Below, in pieces: positions 50,230 through 59,809 of a DNA stretch of 64,000 nt. The position numbers and the translations under genes were made by a program. The stretch's first letter is position 1; every line of letters starts with the position of its first letter. A model generated the notes under the pieces. That model did no database searches. It was not told the DNA's origin and worked only from the letters and a program-made list of their open reading frames with translations. This DNA is from Hufsiella ginkgonis (lineage in GTDB: Bacteria > Bacteroidota > Bacteroidia > Sphingobacteriales > Sphingobacteriaceae): NCBI RefSeq assembly GCF_009834915.1, contig NZ_WVHS01000005.1, positions 62,001 to 126,000 on the forward strand, given 5' to 3'.

Positions 50230-51374
50230 GAGTAGCTAAGCAGTTCGTCGGCTGCAAAAAGTGTAGTGGCCATTACCTCTGCAACTTCGGTAACAGTATG
50301 GTAACCCGGATGTTCTTCGATAGAAAGGAGGCAGGCACTTAATTTTCCCCGCTCATAGATCACCATGCCCGCAGGCGTTTTTTGCGGGCCTGCTCCCCTG
50401 GGGGTCCACGGGTTTGAGACGCCGATCACCGGCAAGCCATGCTCGAGCATCGCCGCAAAGGAGCCGCTTTTTTGCGCAACCGCACAGGCCGTGGAAGAAA
50501 GGCCGATGGTACAACCCTGAAGTACCTCCGACACCCGTGCGGGCGACAGCTCTCCCAGGACGATAAACGGCAACCCGGCCGATTCCCACGCCTTTATCCA
50601 CCGTTCCTGTTCGCCGCCGCAGCGCCCGAGGAACACCAGCGACACCGGTACGTTGTTGGCTTTGGCATAGACCGACGCTTCTTCGGCAAACGGTACAATG
50701 GGAACATTCCGGTGGATAGATCCGAATACGACGAATATGATCTCCCGCTTTTCGCGGATGGCGAATGGCTTACCTGCCTGCAAATGCGCCGCCCCCGTTG
50801 CCGGGATGTTCGAAAATACAGGAAGGAATACCGACTTAAATTTCCATTGGGCAAGGTACTCGCGGTACAGGAACGTGTTGGTATGGATAAACTCCGGCTG
50901 CAGCTTTTCCAGCAGCGACCGGATAAAAAAGCGCTGCACCCATCCCCATGCCTGCAGCTTGAAAGGCTCTTCTTTTGCCATTCCTACCCACATCTCGTGG
51001 AGCATTATGTGCCAGCGGCGCCCGTCGCCCAGCCGCGACAGCAGCTTACCGAGACCTTTATGAAACCCCCGGATGTGGAAAGCGAAGGGAACATACTGGA
51101 GGCTTACCCAATCGGGGTTCATCTCCTCCATCCAAAAATATGCCTGGTCATACCGGTCTACGGCGCTCCAGGCATCCGGGATCCGCATTACCAGGAAGCG
51201 GTGTCCGTCGCTTTGCTGCATAACGGTAATGTGTTTCTGGCAATGCCTGTCATGCAAAGCCAGCACAGAAACCGAGATCCCGCGGTGGATCAGTTCACCG
51301 GACATGCGGCGGATGTAATCTCCTACTCCATCGCGTCCGGGCTCCATGGAACCGGTTATGAACATTACCTTCAT
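50226..51374 (-). CDS. Glycosyltransferase, GT-B (divergent)
   Basis: A 382-residue protein with VMFITGSMEPGRDGVGDYIRRM, a glycine loop as in GT4 acceptors, and a C-terminal half with IIFVVFGSIHRNVPIVPF, LVFLGRCGGEQERW and SSTACAVAQKSGSFAAMLEHGLPVIGV, in which the EX7E is replaced by a single Glu. This is weaker than in the other GT4 genes, so donor-site chemistry may differ, or the protein may be inactive or specialised. It lies six bases past an acyltransferase gene and overlaps the next by four bases. Confidence 0.75.
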   Translation of the reverse strand: MKVMFITGSMEPGRDGVGDYIRRMSGELIHRGISVSVLALHDRHCQKHITVMQQSDGHRFLVMRIPDAWSAVDRYDQAYFWMEEMNPDWVSLQYVPFAFHIRGFHKGLGKLLSRLGDGRRWHIMLHEMWVGMAKEEPFKLQAWGWVQRFFIRSLLEKLQPEFIHTNTFLYREYLAQWKFKSVFLPVFSNIPATGAAHLQAGKPFAIREKREIIFVVFGSIHRNVPIVPFAEEASVYAKANNVPVSLVFLGRCGGEQERWIKAWESAGLPFIVLGELSPARVSEVLQGCTIGLSSTACAVAQKSGSFAAMLEHGLPVIGVSNPWTPRGAGPQKTPAGMVIYERGKLSACLLSIEEHPGYHTVTEVAEVMATTLFAADELLSYS

Positions 51375-51380
51375 TGAGTC

Positions 51381-51914
51381 CTATTGAAATAATCGCCTGT
51401 AAGAAATCGTATAATCAAGTTTTTCACTGCGCTTACGGATCACCCTGGCGGGCACCCCGCCCACGATGGCGAACGGTGGCACATCCCTGGTAACTACCGC
51501 ACCGGCGGCAACCACCGCTCCTTTACCAATGGTGATGCCGGGCATAATGAGTGCCCGGGACCCGATCCAAACGTAATCGCCGATCGTTACCTGCTTATTT
51601 CGACCTGTAAAACCGGGCGAGTCGGGGTCATGATCGGCCGACAGGATCATCACTTCCTGCGAGATCGACACGTTGCTGCCGATATAGATGCCTCCCTTGT
51701 TGTCTATCCGGCATTTGCCATTGATCACGGCGTGATCGCCGAGGGAAAAATTTCCGGCGCAATCGAAGGTAGCGTCGAGGAAAATGGCAGATCCTCTTCC
51801 CACCGGGAACTTCATGACGCTGCGATAAAACCATAACCGCAAGGTATGGCTTGGCAGCCTGGAGACCCAGCGATTGCAGAGATAGATGCGTAGTTCGGGG
51901 AGGAAATGTTTCAT
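51381..51914 (-). CDS. Hexapeptide-repeat acyltransferase
   Basis: A 177-residue acyltransferase. The ATG at 51914 is used because the frame continues 30 codons upstream only through sequence that encodes the end of the neighbouring glycosyltransferase in another frame. Repeats run from about residue 50 (LGDHAVINGKCRI, IGSNVSISQEV) to 155, with the His candidate in LSADHDPDSPGF and IGDYVWIGSRALIMPGITIG. The sequence pattern is the maltose O-acetyltransferase/NodL branch. Placed between GT genes at 50226 and 51931, it should decorate a repeat unit residue; the site is unknown. Confidence 0.83.
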   Translation of the reverse strand: MKHFLPELRIYLCNRWVSRLPSHTLRLWFYRSVMKFPVGRGSAIFLDATFDCAGNFSLGDHAVINGKCRIDNKGGIYIGSNVSISQEVMILSADHDPDSPGFTGRNKQVTIGDYVWIGSRALIMPGITIGKGAVVAAGAVVTRDVPPFAIVGGVPARVIRKRSEKLDYTISYRRLFQ

Positions 51915-51930
51915 AGCCGGTTTTGGGTAG

Positions 51931-53049
51931 TCAAGATATTTCCTTCCAAAATTGTTTCCTGATCGCCTCCAGGTCGAATCGCTCGCACGCCAGCTTCCCG
52001 GCATTCGCAGAAACCGACCTGTTTTGTACCAGTGCAGAAATGGCGTTTACCATATCGTTAACATCTAAGGTGTTGCAAGATACCGCAGCATTTGCAATAT
52101 CCAACATTTTACCTGCCGCACTGCCTGCAGGCCCGTGATATAGTATTGCGCCCGAAGAACCCAGGTAGCTCACCATTTTTGTTGAAAGGCTGTACAGGTA
52201 AAACTCCGGCGGACTAAATTTAATGGGAAGATAGAGAATTGTTACCTCGTCCATCTCCGCCTTAATGGCCTCGTCGCTGATAAAAGAAGTACGATATTCT
52301 GTGATAAACGCCTTGTTTTCCAGGAAACTTAACTGCTGCGTACCGCGGAGTACCAGCTTAAGTGCCATGCCTTGTTTACAAAGCACTTCCATTGCCGCCA
52401 CCAGTACTTCGAATAAGGGGTAATATTCCAGGTGGAGCGAGCCGGAAAAATAGACGACCAGGGGTGCGTCACTTTCGCCTGGCAAACGTGGAGGCGAAAG
52501 TTCGCCCGCCAGCACACCGTCGGTAATGATCTCAAATTCTTTATCGCCAAACAGCCGCCGGTACTCCTCCCCTAATTCTACCGAAATGGCCAATCGCCTG
52601 TCGGCCTGTGTCCAAAGCCGTTTAGTATCTGCAAAGGTTCCGCCGGTAAGCGAGAAATGATCGTGGAAGGAAACCCATAACTGCTTGTCCCTTAAGATAT
52701 CGTTGGTGCAGAGTGCCGTACAAAAAGGGCCATGCTGCACCATGTGCAGTACGTCGCTTTTATCACCAGAGGCCGCCCGCCGCAGCCTGTTTACCGTTAA
52801 ATTCTTAAAAAGCTTTTCCCTTGCCCACGTAAACAGGTCCCGGGCTTTCCAGCGCATCCAGTAACGGTGTGCGGGAAATGCGGTGATAACCGTTTCCGGC
52901 AGCTCACCCTGTTGCGGTAAGATCTTTCCTGTAACAATACCGAGCGAGGTCACCTGGCTTTCCCTGCCCGCATACAGGCGCCGGAGCACGCGCGAAGCGC
53001 CGCCGTTCTGGTACAGGGAAACGGGTTGAAAAGACAGTATTTTTAACAT
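51931..53049 (-). CDS. GT-B glycosyltransferase (tandem copy A)
   Basis: A 372-residue enzyme. It is a tandem paralog of the gene at 53087: both begin MLK(I/L)LSFQP.SLY.NGG..R.LRRLY, both have VVH/MVQHG..C/SAALCT and SFHDHF/Y, and both carry LPIKF.(P/S)[15 protein letters not shown]. The conserved [11 protein letters not shown]...GAILYHGP region matches the SLPTKL.SYL block of the gene at 49087 and replaces the usual GT4 donor motif. Both copies keep it, which suggests both are active. They may add successive residues. The donor is unknown. Confidence 0.8.
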   Translation of the reverse strand: MLKILSFQPVSLYQNGGASRVLRRLYAGRESQVTSLGIVTGKILPQQGELPETVITAFPAHRYWMRWKARDLFTWAREKLFKNLTVNRLRRAASGDKSDVLHMVQHGPFCTALCTNDILRDKQLWVSFHDHFSLTGGTFADTKRLWTQADRRLAISVELGEEYRRLFGDKEFEIITDGVLAGELSPPRLPGESDAPLVVYFSGSLHLEYYPLFEVLVAAMEVLCKQGMALKLVLRGTQQLSFLENKAFITEYRTSFISDEAIKAEMDEVTILYLPIKFSPPEFYLYSLSTKMVSYLGSSGAILYHGPAGSAAGKMLDIANAAVSCNTLDVNDMVNAISALVQNRSVSANAGKLACERFDLEAIRKQFWKEIS

Positions 53050-53086
53050 GCCTTGCCGAAATAATGAATATATAAACTACAAAACA

Positions 53087-54202
53087 TCATACTTCATGAT
53101 GCCAGAATCTTTGCTGGATGTTTTCAAAACCGAATCTCTCCAGGGCCAGCGCTTTGGCATTTGCCGATACGAGTGTTCCCTGGCGCAGCAATTTGCGGAT
53201 ACTGCCTGAAAGCTCCCCGCTATCCAGCGTATGGCAGCATACCCCGCAAGGGGACGCTTCCAATAACTTGCAAGCCGCACTATCGCCTGGCCCGTGATAC
53301 AATATGGCGCCGGGCGCGGCCAGGTAACCGACCATCTTGGTAGACAGGCTGTAAAGGTAAAACTCGGGGCTGGTAAATTTTATCGGCAGGTACAGGATGG
53401 CCGAAGTGTCCAGCTCCTCTTTAAGGACCGTATTATCAAGCGTTACGGGCCGGTAGTCTACTTCGAAGGCCCGGTTGTTAATAAACGGAAGGTCCTGTGT
53501 GCCGCGCAAAACCAGCTTAAACGAATTGCCTTCCGCCGTAAGTGCGTCGAGGGCGTCGGCAAGCACGGCGAATAAAGGCAAATAAGTCATGTGCAGCAAC
53601 CCGGCGAAATAAATGGTTACCGGGTTGGTGATCACCGGCAGCGGAGGCCTGATTTCGCCGCTCATCACGCCGTCGGTAATAATTTCATAGGGCTTGTTAC
53701 CAAAGATCTGCTGGTATTTCCTACCCAAGGCTTCCGAGATCACCAGCCTCCTGTCTGCTTTGTTCCAAAGAAGCTGTGTATCTTCAAACGGGCTTCTTAT
53801 TTCGATATAATGATCATGGAAAGATACCCACAGCTGCTTCCCTTCATAAAATGCGGGGGTACAAAGCGCTGCAGAGAACAGTCCATGATTGACCACGTGC
53901 AGCACATCATACTCAATTGCAGCGGCGGCTTGCCGGATCCGGCTGATCGTATACCGCTTAAAGGCATGGTTGCGCAGCCAGGTGAGCAGGCTGCGCAGTT
54001 TCCACCTGGCCCAGGTGCGGGCAATGGGTACCGCATCAACAAGTATTTCGTTTACCGGGCCCTTTCCCGGCTTTACAAAAGAAGCATGTACGGCAAGGGA
54101 AGTAACATATTGTTCTTTCCCCTGGTACAGGCGCCTGAGGATCCGGTTGCCGCCTCCATTCGCGTAAAGCGAAAATGGCTGAAAGGAGAGCAGTTTAAGC
54201 AT
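53087..54202 (-). CDS. GT-B glycosyltransferase (tandem copy B)
   Basis: A 371-residue paralog, one residue shorter than copy A at 51931. The shared core is [27 protein letters not shown] (with LW.QADRRLAIS in copy A), EIITDGV(L/M)(A/S)GE and [12 protein letters not shown]. Divergence is even along the length, so the duplication is not recent. The eight-base overlap with the preceding CDP-paratose-epimerase-like gene shows co-transcription. Functionally this is a GT-B transferase without a recognisable EX7E, so its donor should be determined experimentally. Confidence 0.8.
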   Translation of the reverse strand: MLKLLSFQPFSLYANGGGNRILRRLYQGKEQYVTSLAVHASFVKPGKGPVNEILVDAVPIARTWARWKLRSLLTWLRNHAFKRYTISRIRQAAAAIEYDVLHVVNHGLFSAALCTPAFYEGKQLWVSFHDHYIEIRSPFEDTQLLWNKADRRLVISEALGRKYQQIFGNKPYEIITDGVMSGEIRPPLPVITNPVTIYFAGLLHMTYLPLFAVLADALDALTAEGNSFKLVLRGTQDLPFINNRAFEVDYRPVTLDNTVLKEELDTSAILYLPIKFTSPEFYLYSLSTKMVGYLAAPGAILYHGPGDSAACKLLEASPCGVCCHTLDSGELSGSIRKLLRQGTLVSANAKALALERFGFENIQQRFWHHEV

Positions 54203-55253
54203 TACGTACTTTCAAGGATGCTACGATCTGGCGGATGGTTTCAGTTAACGAGATGCTGATATCCCAATCCGGGTAATGTGTGCGTAATTTCGAAAGATCG
54301 GAAATGTAGCAGATATGATCGCCGATGCGGTTATCGTCCACGTAGCGGTATACCTGCTGTTTTCCTGAGAATTGCCCGGCAATACCGAAAGCTTCGAGGA
54401 TAGAACAGGAGTTTGCCCGGCCGCCGCCCAGGTTATACACTTCCGCCACACGCGGCGTATTGACAAACGCACCGATAAAACGGGCCACATCATAAGAATG
54501 GATGTTATCGCGCACCTGTTTGCCTTTGTAGCCGAATATCTTGTATTCCCGCCCTTCCAGGTTGCATTGAACGAGGTAGCTGAGAAAGCCGTGCAGCTCG
54601 ACCCCTGAATGGTTAGGGCCGGTTAAACATCCTCCGCGAAGACAGCAGGTGGGCATATTAAAGTACCGCCCGTATTCCTGCACCATTATATCTGCGGCCA
54701 CTTTTGAGGCGCCAAACAGGGAATGCTTGCTCTGGTCTATCGGGAAATCCTCGGTGATGCCATTGGCGTAGTGGGGATCTGCGTAATCCCAGCGGGTTTC
54801 GAGCTCGGTAAGCCGGATGGTATTGGGCCTGTCGCCATACACCTTGTTGGTCGACATGTGCACAAAAGGCGACTCCGGGCAGGCCTGCCTCACTGCTTCG
54901 AGCAGGTTGAGGGTACCGGCGGCATTCGTATCAAAATCGTCGAAAGGGATGGCCGCGGCGCGGTCATGCGACGGTTGTGCGGCGGCATGTACCACGGCAT
55001 CGGGCCTTATTTCGCGCAAGAGCGCCAGTACGCCGCTACGGTCGCGGATATCGAGCTCATGGTGACGGAACGAGGCCCCCAGCTGCCCCGCAATGCGCTG
55101 CTGGTTCCACCGGGTATCGCCCTGCGGACCAAAGAAAACGGCGCGCTGGTTATTGTCGAGCCCATGCACCTCCCATCCGAGACTTGCGAAATAAACACAA
55201 ACTTCTGATCCTATTAGTCCTGAAGAACCTGTTACGAGTAGCTTTTTTTTCAT
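54195..55253 (-). CDS. rfbE: CDP-paratose 2-epimerase family protein
   Basis: A 352-residue extended [19 protein letters not shown] is the NAD loop, then [34 protein letters not shown] and [22 protein letters not shown] (catalytic Tyr/Lys replaced by the HSLFGASK variant typical of this family). [10 protein letters not shown] and [16 protein letters not shown] are strong RfbE signatures. Salmonella RfbE makes CDP-tyvelose from CDP-paratose. Because the CDP-dideoxyhexose pathway is in the window, that activity is possible here, although the gene lies 23 kb from rfbF and relatives use other sugar nucleotides. Confidence 0.88.
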   Translation of the reverse strand: MKKKLLVTGSSGLIGSEVCVYFASLGWEVHGLDNNQRAVFFGPQGDTRWNQQRIAGQLGASFRHHELDIRDRSGVLALLREIRPDAVVHAAAQPSHDRAAAIPFDDFDTNAAGTLNLLEAVRQACPESPFVHMSTNKVYGDRPNTIRLTELETRWDYADPHYANGITEDFPIDQSKHSLFGASKVAADIMVQEYGRYFNMPTCCLRGGCLTGPNHSGVELHGFLSYLVQCNLEGREYKIFGYKGKQVRDNIHSYDVARFIGAFVNTPRVAEVYNLGGGRANSCSILEAFGIAGQFSGKQQVYRYVDDNRIGDHICYISDLSKLRTHYPDWDISISLTETIRQIVASLKVRNA

Positions 55254-55361
55254 GAATAACTTAACGATCTCTTTCCGGCCCCTAAAAATCCGAAGATACG
55301 GATTCGCCGAATTTGAGCCTTAATTTTAAAGTAATAACCGCTCCTATCTGCTGCGGTAGCG

Positions 55362-56573
55362 CTACCTGATGATGTTCGCCAGCTCAAGGTAAGCTTCTGC
55401 CTGGTTTAACAGCGCGTATTTGCGGCCTGCGGCGGCGGCGATGGCTTCACGGTTAAGTAATTCAGGGTTTTCTTTCAGCCGCAAGATGTGCATTTTAAGC
55501 GCAGCGAGGTCGTTTTTCGCCACGGTGAAGCCGTTCACGCCATGGATTACGGCGTCTGTGATCCCACCTGCGGCGAAGCCTATGACCGGGCAGCCGCAGC
55601 ACAATGCTTCTAACATAGTATTGGGCAGGTTATCTTCGCGCGAGGGGATCAAAAAGCAATCTGCGGCTGTGTAAGCTTGCGCCACTGCGTCCTTTTCCGC
55701 TATGAAACCCAGGTTAATTATACCCTCACGGGGCATGGCCGCTTTCCCGGCAGCGAGGAAAACGATACCAGGCTCATCTGCCAGTAACGCCTTCAACCCC
55801 AGGACGGCATCAAACCCCTTGCGATATTCTGCTAGCGAGGTTCCCACGAAAAGCACGGCAAACTGGCCCGGTAAAATGCCGAGCTTCGTGCGTGCAGCAT
55901 CGCGATCGTGCGGCTTAAAAATGTCCGTATCGATGCCATAGGGTATATTTTCATGCCTGAACCGACTGAACAACGCACTCTTCTCTGAAAGTGACTTCAA
56001 CCATCGCGAAGGTGATACGACAATTGTCCTGGCGGGTTGGAGCGTAACCAGGCTCTCCGCCTTTACGCGCAGATTGTCTTTTGCCGCGAAATCTCTCACA
56101 GGCGCCGAAAGCTGTTTACAACTTGCGCAGGTTTCCCTAAACAGCTCACAGCCAAAATTATAATGACAGCCGCCCGTAAAAGGGTTGGTATCGTGTAACG
56201 TCCATATCACGGGTTTGCCGAGCTTCCGGAAAAAGCTGGGATAATCTACCATGTTGCTGATCCAGTGAATATTCAGCACATCGGCATTTTTCACCAGCGG
56301 ATGTTTATGAATATTGCGGTAGCCGGTTCTTGCGAAGGTAAAGTAGTCATACCCGGGTGGCGGGTCCTGCTGAAGTTTAAAATTGTCGAGGATATTTTTT
56401 CGCACCAGCCACCAGTTGTACAGCCGCTTCAGCGGGTTACGCGAGGGCTGCTGAAAATCCCTTACGGTTAAAAAGCTCACCCCGATACCGGCCGCCAAAA
56501 AACCCAGGTACAGGTTCTTTGCTGCGTAACCGGCGCCTCCTTCATCTGTGGTGCTGATGATCGTTACTTTCAT
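55362..56573 (-). CDS. GT4 glycosyltransferase
   Basis: A 403-residue GT-B enzyme, with VTIISTTDEGGAGYAAKNLYLG as the acceptor loop and WTLHDTNPFTGGCHYNFGCE near residue 130. The latter belongs to a branch common in colanic-acid-like loci (WcaC/WcaL-type and Bacteroidota relatives), with three cysteines in CELFRETCASC that might bind metal. The donor site is VLFVGTSLAEYRKG and PSREDNLPNTMLEALCCG. A 108-base gap precedes the epimerase-like gene, the widest break within this part of the run. Confidence 0.87.
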   Translation of the reverse strand: MKVTIISTTDEGGAGYAAKNLYLGFLAAGIGVSFLTVRDFQQPSRNPLKRLYNWWLVRKNILDNFKLQQDPPPGYDYFTFARTGYRNIHKHPLVKNADVLNIHWISNMVDYPSFFRKLGKPVIWTLHDTNPFTGGCHYNFGCELFRETCASCKQLSAPVRDFAAKDNLRVKAESLVTLQPARTIVVSPSRWLKSLSEKSALFSRFRHENIPYGIDTDIFKPHDRDAARTKLGILPGQFAVLFVGTSLAEYRKGFDAVLGLKALLADEPGIVFLAAGKAAMPREGIINLGFIAEKDAVAQAYTAADCFLIPSREDNLPNTMLEALCCGCPVIGFAAGGITDAVIHGVNGFTVAKNDLAALKMHILRLKENPELLNREAIAAAAGRKYALLNQAEAYLELANIIR

Positions 56574-57163
56574 TTTTCCGGCGCACGCTCCTGTATGGAG
56601 GTCCCGCCCGTGGATCTTACGATCGAGTTAGCCGGAACATCCTTAAAAATCAAACAATTGGCGCCAATAATTACGTTATCACCTATTACCACGTTATTGA
56701 GGATAATTACGTTACTGCCAATCCAGCAATGCTTGCCGATGCGTACGGAGCCGATCTTAAAATCGTCGCGGGCTATATTAAGCACGCCCTGCCCGCTGTA
56801 ATCGTAGGTGTGGTTATGGTCGTAGATCTTCACTCCTTCGCCAAACAGGGTATTCTCGCCGATTTCCACCAGCCCGAGGCAATTCACAGAACAATAGTTA
56901 TTAAAAAATACATTTTCGTGAATAATCAGCACAGCGTCCGGGTACATCATGAAATTACAGGAACAACGGGCCATTACGTTCCTGGCGATACTTAATTGTT
57001 TAATCTTTCCCTTAATATTGAAGAACGTGCCCGACTGCACGTAAAAGCTCTCATGAATGTCTGTTCCCGGAAGCGTTCTGAGATGAAGGATCTCGAGCTG
57101 TTTCCGCTTGTATGCCAGGATACCCAGCAATTTAGCACACAACCTGATAAAAGTCCGTTTCAT
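56570..57163 (-). CDS. Hexapeptide-repeat acyltransferase, homolog of the fusion's C-terminal half
   Basis: A 197-residue left-handed beta-helix acyltransferase with FFNNYCSVNCLGLVEIG, FGEGVKIYDHNHTYD (catalytic His) and IGKHCWIGSNVIILNNVVIGDNVIIGANC. The same series is found, residue for residue in many places, in the last 165 residues of the fusion protein encoded at 61916-63430. It follows the GT2 gene at 57171 by seven bases and overlaps the next GT4 by four bases. Together with that GT2 it mirrors the two domains of the fusion as two genes in the same order. Confidence 0.87.
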   Translation of the reverse strand: MKRTFIRLCAKLLGILAYKRKQLEILHLRTLPGTDIHESFYVQSGTFFNIKGKIKQLSIARNVMARCSCNFMMYPDAVLIIHENVFFNNYCSVNCLGLVEIGENTLFGEGVKIYDHNHTYDYSGQGVLNIARDDFKIGSVRIGKHCWIGSNVIILNNVVIGDNVIIGANCLIFKDVPANSIVRSTGGTSIQERAPEK

Positions 57164-57170
57164 GCAACTA

Positions 57171-58130
57171 TCAATTTACTACCCTCCTTTTGCTTCCGAA
57201 GGTTCTCCCGAACTTTTTATAAATACGGTTTCCCCTGACAAATAGCGGCAGTGTAACCTTGCCGGCTAAAGATACTAATAAGCGGTACCATTTGGCATGC
57301 CCCGGGAGGATGGGGGCTATCAAATCCACCAGTTGAAATGCTTCCTCTTTCCGTCCGGTGCGGAGCAGCGTGGGAAACAAATCGTTAAGCACCGGGATAA
57401 ACGCCCGCCTGGTCTCTTTCGCGGTAAGCTTACCCGGAACATAATTTTTTGCGAGAATTTTCACCTTACAAACAGCTATCCTGACGCTATTGGCCGATGA
57501 GCCTTCCGGGTGCCGCCGGTAATAGAATAAGCGGTCCGGCATCCCGTAAAATGTCGCTCCCGCAAGGGCCGCTCTCAGCCAGTAATCCCAATCCTCGCAA
57601 TAATCGTCACACTGCGCGCCTACTCTGCCAACAATGGTGCGTTTAACAAGTACCGACAGGTTTGCGATGAAGTTTTCGCGGTATTGATGTTTGTACATTT
57701 CACCTGCGCTGAATTCACCGGTAATGGTGGTGTAAGGGTTATTGGAAGTGATATGGTCGCCGGAAAACTTCCATCCGTCGGTATAGATAAAATCGATATG
57801 CGGAAATTTCCGGGCGAGGGCGAGCTGTTTCTCCAGCTTGCCGGGATCCCAGAGGTCATCGCTGTCCAGGAACGCGATCCATTCGCCCGTGGCAATGCCA
57901 AACCCGTTTGTGCGGGCGTTACCCTGGCCCTGGTTGGGTTGATTCACCAGTTTTATGCGTTCGTCGGCTGCAGCATACGATTCGGCGACGGCGCGGGTAT
58001 CATCCGTAGAACCGTCATTGATGACAAGCAGTTCCCAATCCCGGTAGCTCTGACCCAGGACGCTTTGAATGGCATCCCGCAGGTACCTTGCGGAATTGTA
58101 TGCCGGCATAATGATAGATACTTTCGGCAT
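57171..58130 (-). CDS. GT2 glycosyltransferase
   Basis: A 319-residue GT-A enzyme. The ATG at 58130 is used; a GTG at 58142 would add four residues but overlap the upstream stop. PKVSIIMPAYNSARYL, LLVINDGSTDDT (36-46), QGQGNARTNG and the metal-binding DSDD (89-92) are in place, then CEDWDYWLRAALAGA and the LFYYRRHPEGSSAN stretch. It is a close relative of the genes at 58135 and of the N-terminal half of the fusion at 61916. Donor unknown; the three may extend the same glycan. Confidence 0.87.
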   Translation of the reverse strand: MPKVSIIMPAYNSARYLRDAIQSVLGQSYRDWELLVINDGSTDDTRAVAESYAAADERIKLVNQPNQGQGNARTNGFGIATGEWIAFLDSDDLWDPGKLEKQLALARKFPHIDFIYTDGWKFSGDHITSNNPYTTITGEFSAGEMYKHQYRENFIANLSVLVKRTIVGRVGAQCDDYCEDWDYWLRAALAGATFYGMPDRLFYYRRHPEGSSANSVRIAVCKVKILAKNYVPGKLTAKETRRAFIPVLNDLFPTLLRTGRKEEAFQLVDLIAPILPGHAKWYRLLVSLAGKVTLPLFVRGNRIYKKFGRTFGSKRRVVN

Positions 58131-58134
58131 ATGG

Positions 58135-59103
58135 TTAATCACCCTTCCTTTCCCCTGTTAAAAGTTTTTCCGCTTTAAGGTAGATCTTATGAGCGAGTTT
58201 AAAACCCCCTACCGTTTTACTGCCCGAAAATCTTAACAGGAAAAGGTACCAGGCAGCCAACGCGGGGAAAATATTCGACACAGACCGGATGGCATCCCGT
58301 GCCTCGGCCTTTCTCCCCGACGAGACGAGGACGATAAAAAGCGAATTAAGCAGCGGTACAAAAGCGCGTCGTTTTTCAGCTATCGAAAACCGGTGAGGCT
58401 CGTAGTTTTTTACAAATACCGATAGCTGCGCCATCAGCATCCGGCTTTGATCGCCTGAGGTATTGGTATCATGCCGCCGGTATAAAAAAAGCCGCTCCGG
58501 CATCCCGTAAAAACGCGCGCCCCTGGCAGCCAGGCGGATCCAGTAGTCCCAATCTTCGCAACCTCTCATGGCTGCACACTCATCCTGCAACCCTGTCCGC
58601 TCAATTATTTCGCGTGAAAGCAACACGGACAAGATCGGCACAAAATTGCCGGTATATTCCAGCTTGTACATCGCTTCGGGCTCGAAATAGCCTGCGTGAA
58701 TATCGTAAAGAACGGTCTTCTCCCGGTTCGTTCCTTCAAATTGCCAACCGGCGCAAAAGGCCACATCGACATTTTTAGCCTTTTCCAGGAAACTCCATTG
58801 GACTTCCAGCTTCTGCGGCAGCCAGAGGTCGTCTGCATCCAGGAATGCGACCCATTCGCCCGTGGCAGCACTTATCCCGGCGTTCCGGGCGCTGCCCTGC
58901 CCTTGATTGTGCTGGTTCAATACTTTTATACGGCTATCTGAGGAGGCATACGCCAGGGCGATGGTCGCGGTCTCATCCGTAGACCCGTCATTCACCACCA
59001 ACAGTTCCCAGTTTTTGAACGTCTGATCGAGCACGCTTTGAATCGCCTGTGCCAGGTACCTGGCCGCATTATAAGCGGGCATGATGATTGAAACCCTGGT
59101 CAT
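58135..59103 (-). CDS. GT2 glycosyltransferase
   Basis: A 322-residue GT-A enzyme. RVSIIMPAYNAARYL, LLVVNDGSTDET, QGQGSARNAG, DADD (89-92), a CEDWDYWIRLAARGA block and LFLYRRHDTNTSG repeat the architecture of the 57171 gene and the fusion. It differs mainly around residues 110-160 and the C terminus, where a hydrophobic stretch (AWYLFLLRFSG) sits. It starts four bases after the SGNH hydrolase stop. The three GT2 paralogs in this stretch probably arose by duplication. Confidence 0.87.
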   Translation of the reverse strand: MTRVSIIMPAYNAARYLAQAIQSVLDQTFKNWELLVVNDGSTDETATIALAYASSDSRIKVLNQHNQGQGSARNAGISAATGEWVAFLDADDLWLPQKLEVQWSFLEKAKNVDVAFCAGWQFEGTNREKTVLYDIHAGYFEPEAMYKLEYTGNFVPILSVLLSREIIERTGLQDECAAMRGCEDWDYWIRLAARGARFYGMPERLFLYRRHDTNTSGDQSRMLMAQLSVFVKNYEPHRFSIAEKRRAFVPLLNSLFIVLVSSGRKAEARDAIRSVSNIFPALAAWYLFLLRFSGSKTVGGFKLAHKIYLKAEKLLTGERKGD

Positions 59104-59107
59104 CCTG

Positions 59108-59809
59108 TTATTCGTTCACGTACTTTAAAACCGCGTTTCTCCACACCACGTAGCCATCCAGCGTGAGGTGTACGCCGTCCAGCGTCAATTTCTTTTTTAT
59201 CTGTGTACCATCTAAAAACAACGGGAAAATATCGATATAGGTTGCCTGGTACCTGGCACAGATCGTGCGGAGCTGGTCGTTATATCCCTTAATCACGGCT
59301 ACCGTTCCCGGGTTGTTATCAGGAAGAATAGAATGCACATAGATCCTGGTCCGTGGCGATAGCTTCTGAATGTGCCGGATGATCTCCTCGAAATTACGCA
59401 TGGTTTTCTCTCGGCTTACCCGCTGCCCGATGTCGTTGATACCGTCCATGATAAAGATCTTTTCAGGCCGCGGTGCGGCAATCGAATCTATTCTTGCCAG
59501 TAATTCGCCGGTATTTGTCCCGGCAATACCGCGGTTCTGAACCTTCAGCGAATTAAACATAGGGGTAACCGGGAACGACTCGACAAGGCTGTTGCCAACA
59601 AACACGATATCGGTGCTCCGGATGGGAAAGAACCGGTAGTAGGCTTCGCGCTGCGCCAGCACCTTATACTTGTTGTAAGTGAAGGTCACCATCGAGTCTT
59701 TAGACGTATCGCGCGTGCGCGCGTAGTAGTTGGCGGCTCGTTTCCAGGCGAAATGGGCTGCAAAGAGGAAGTTAGCCGCTAACGACAAAATAAGCAAGTA
59801 CTTTCTCAT
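59108..59809 (-). CDS. SGNH/GDSL-family hydrolase
   Basis: A 233-residue serine hydrolase with an N-terminal hydrophobic segment (LLILSLAANFLFAAHFAW), so it is exported or anchored with the catalytic domain in the periplasm. Block I is VGNSLVESF (nucleophile Ser), block II the Gly in NRGIAGTNTG, block III the Asn in DGINDIG and block V DGVHLT (Asp and His). All four catalytic landmarks are present. Related enzymes are carbohydrate O-acetyl esterases or transferases. With seven acyltransferases around, it may adjust acylation of the polymer. It overlaps the upstream GT2 by four bases. Confidence 0.87.
   Translation of the reverse strand: MRKYLLILSLAANFLFAAHFAWKRAANYYARTRDTSKDSMVTFTYNKYKVLAQREAYYRFFPIRSTDIVFVGNSLVESFPVTPMFNSLKVQNRGIAGTNTGELLARIDSIAAPRPEKIFIMDGINDIGQRVSREKTMRNFEEIIRHIQKLSPRTRIYVHSILPDNNPGTVAVIKGYNDQLRTICARYQATYIDIFPLFLDGTQIKKKLTLDGVHLTLDGYVVWRNAVLKYVNE

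Noticed and set aside
51915-52004. N-terminal extension of the acyltransferase at 51381
   Set aside because: It overlaps the end of the upstream glycosyltransferase in another frame and adds no family sequence.
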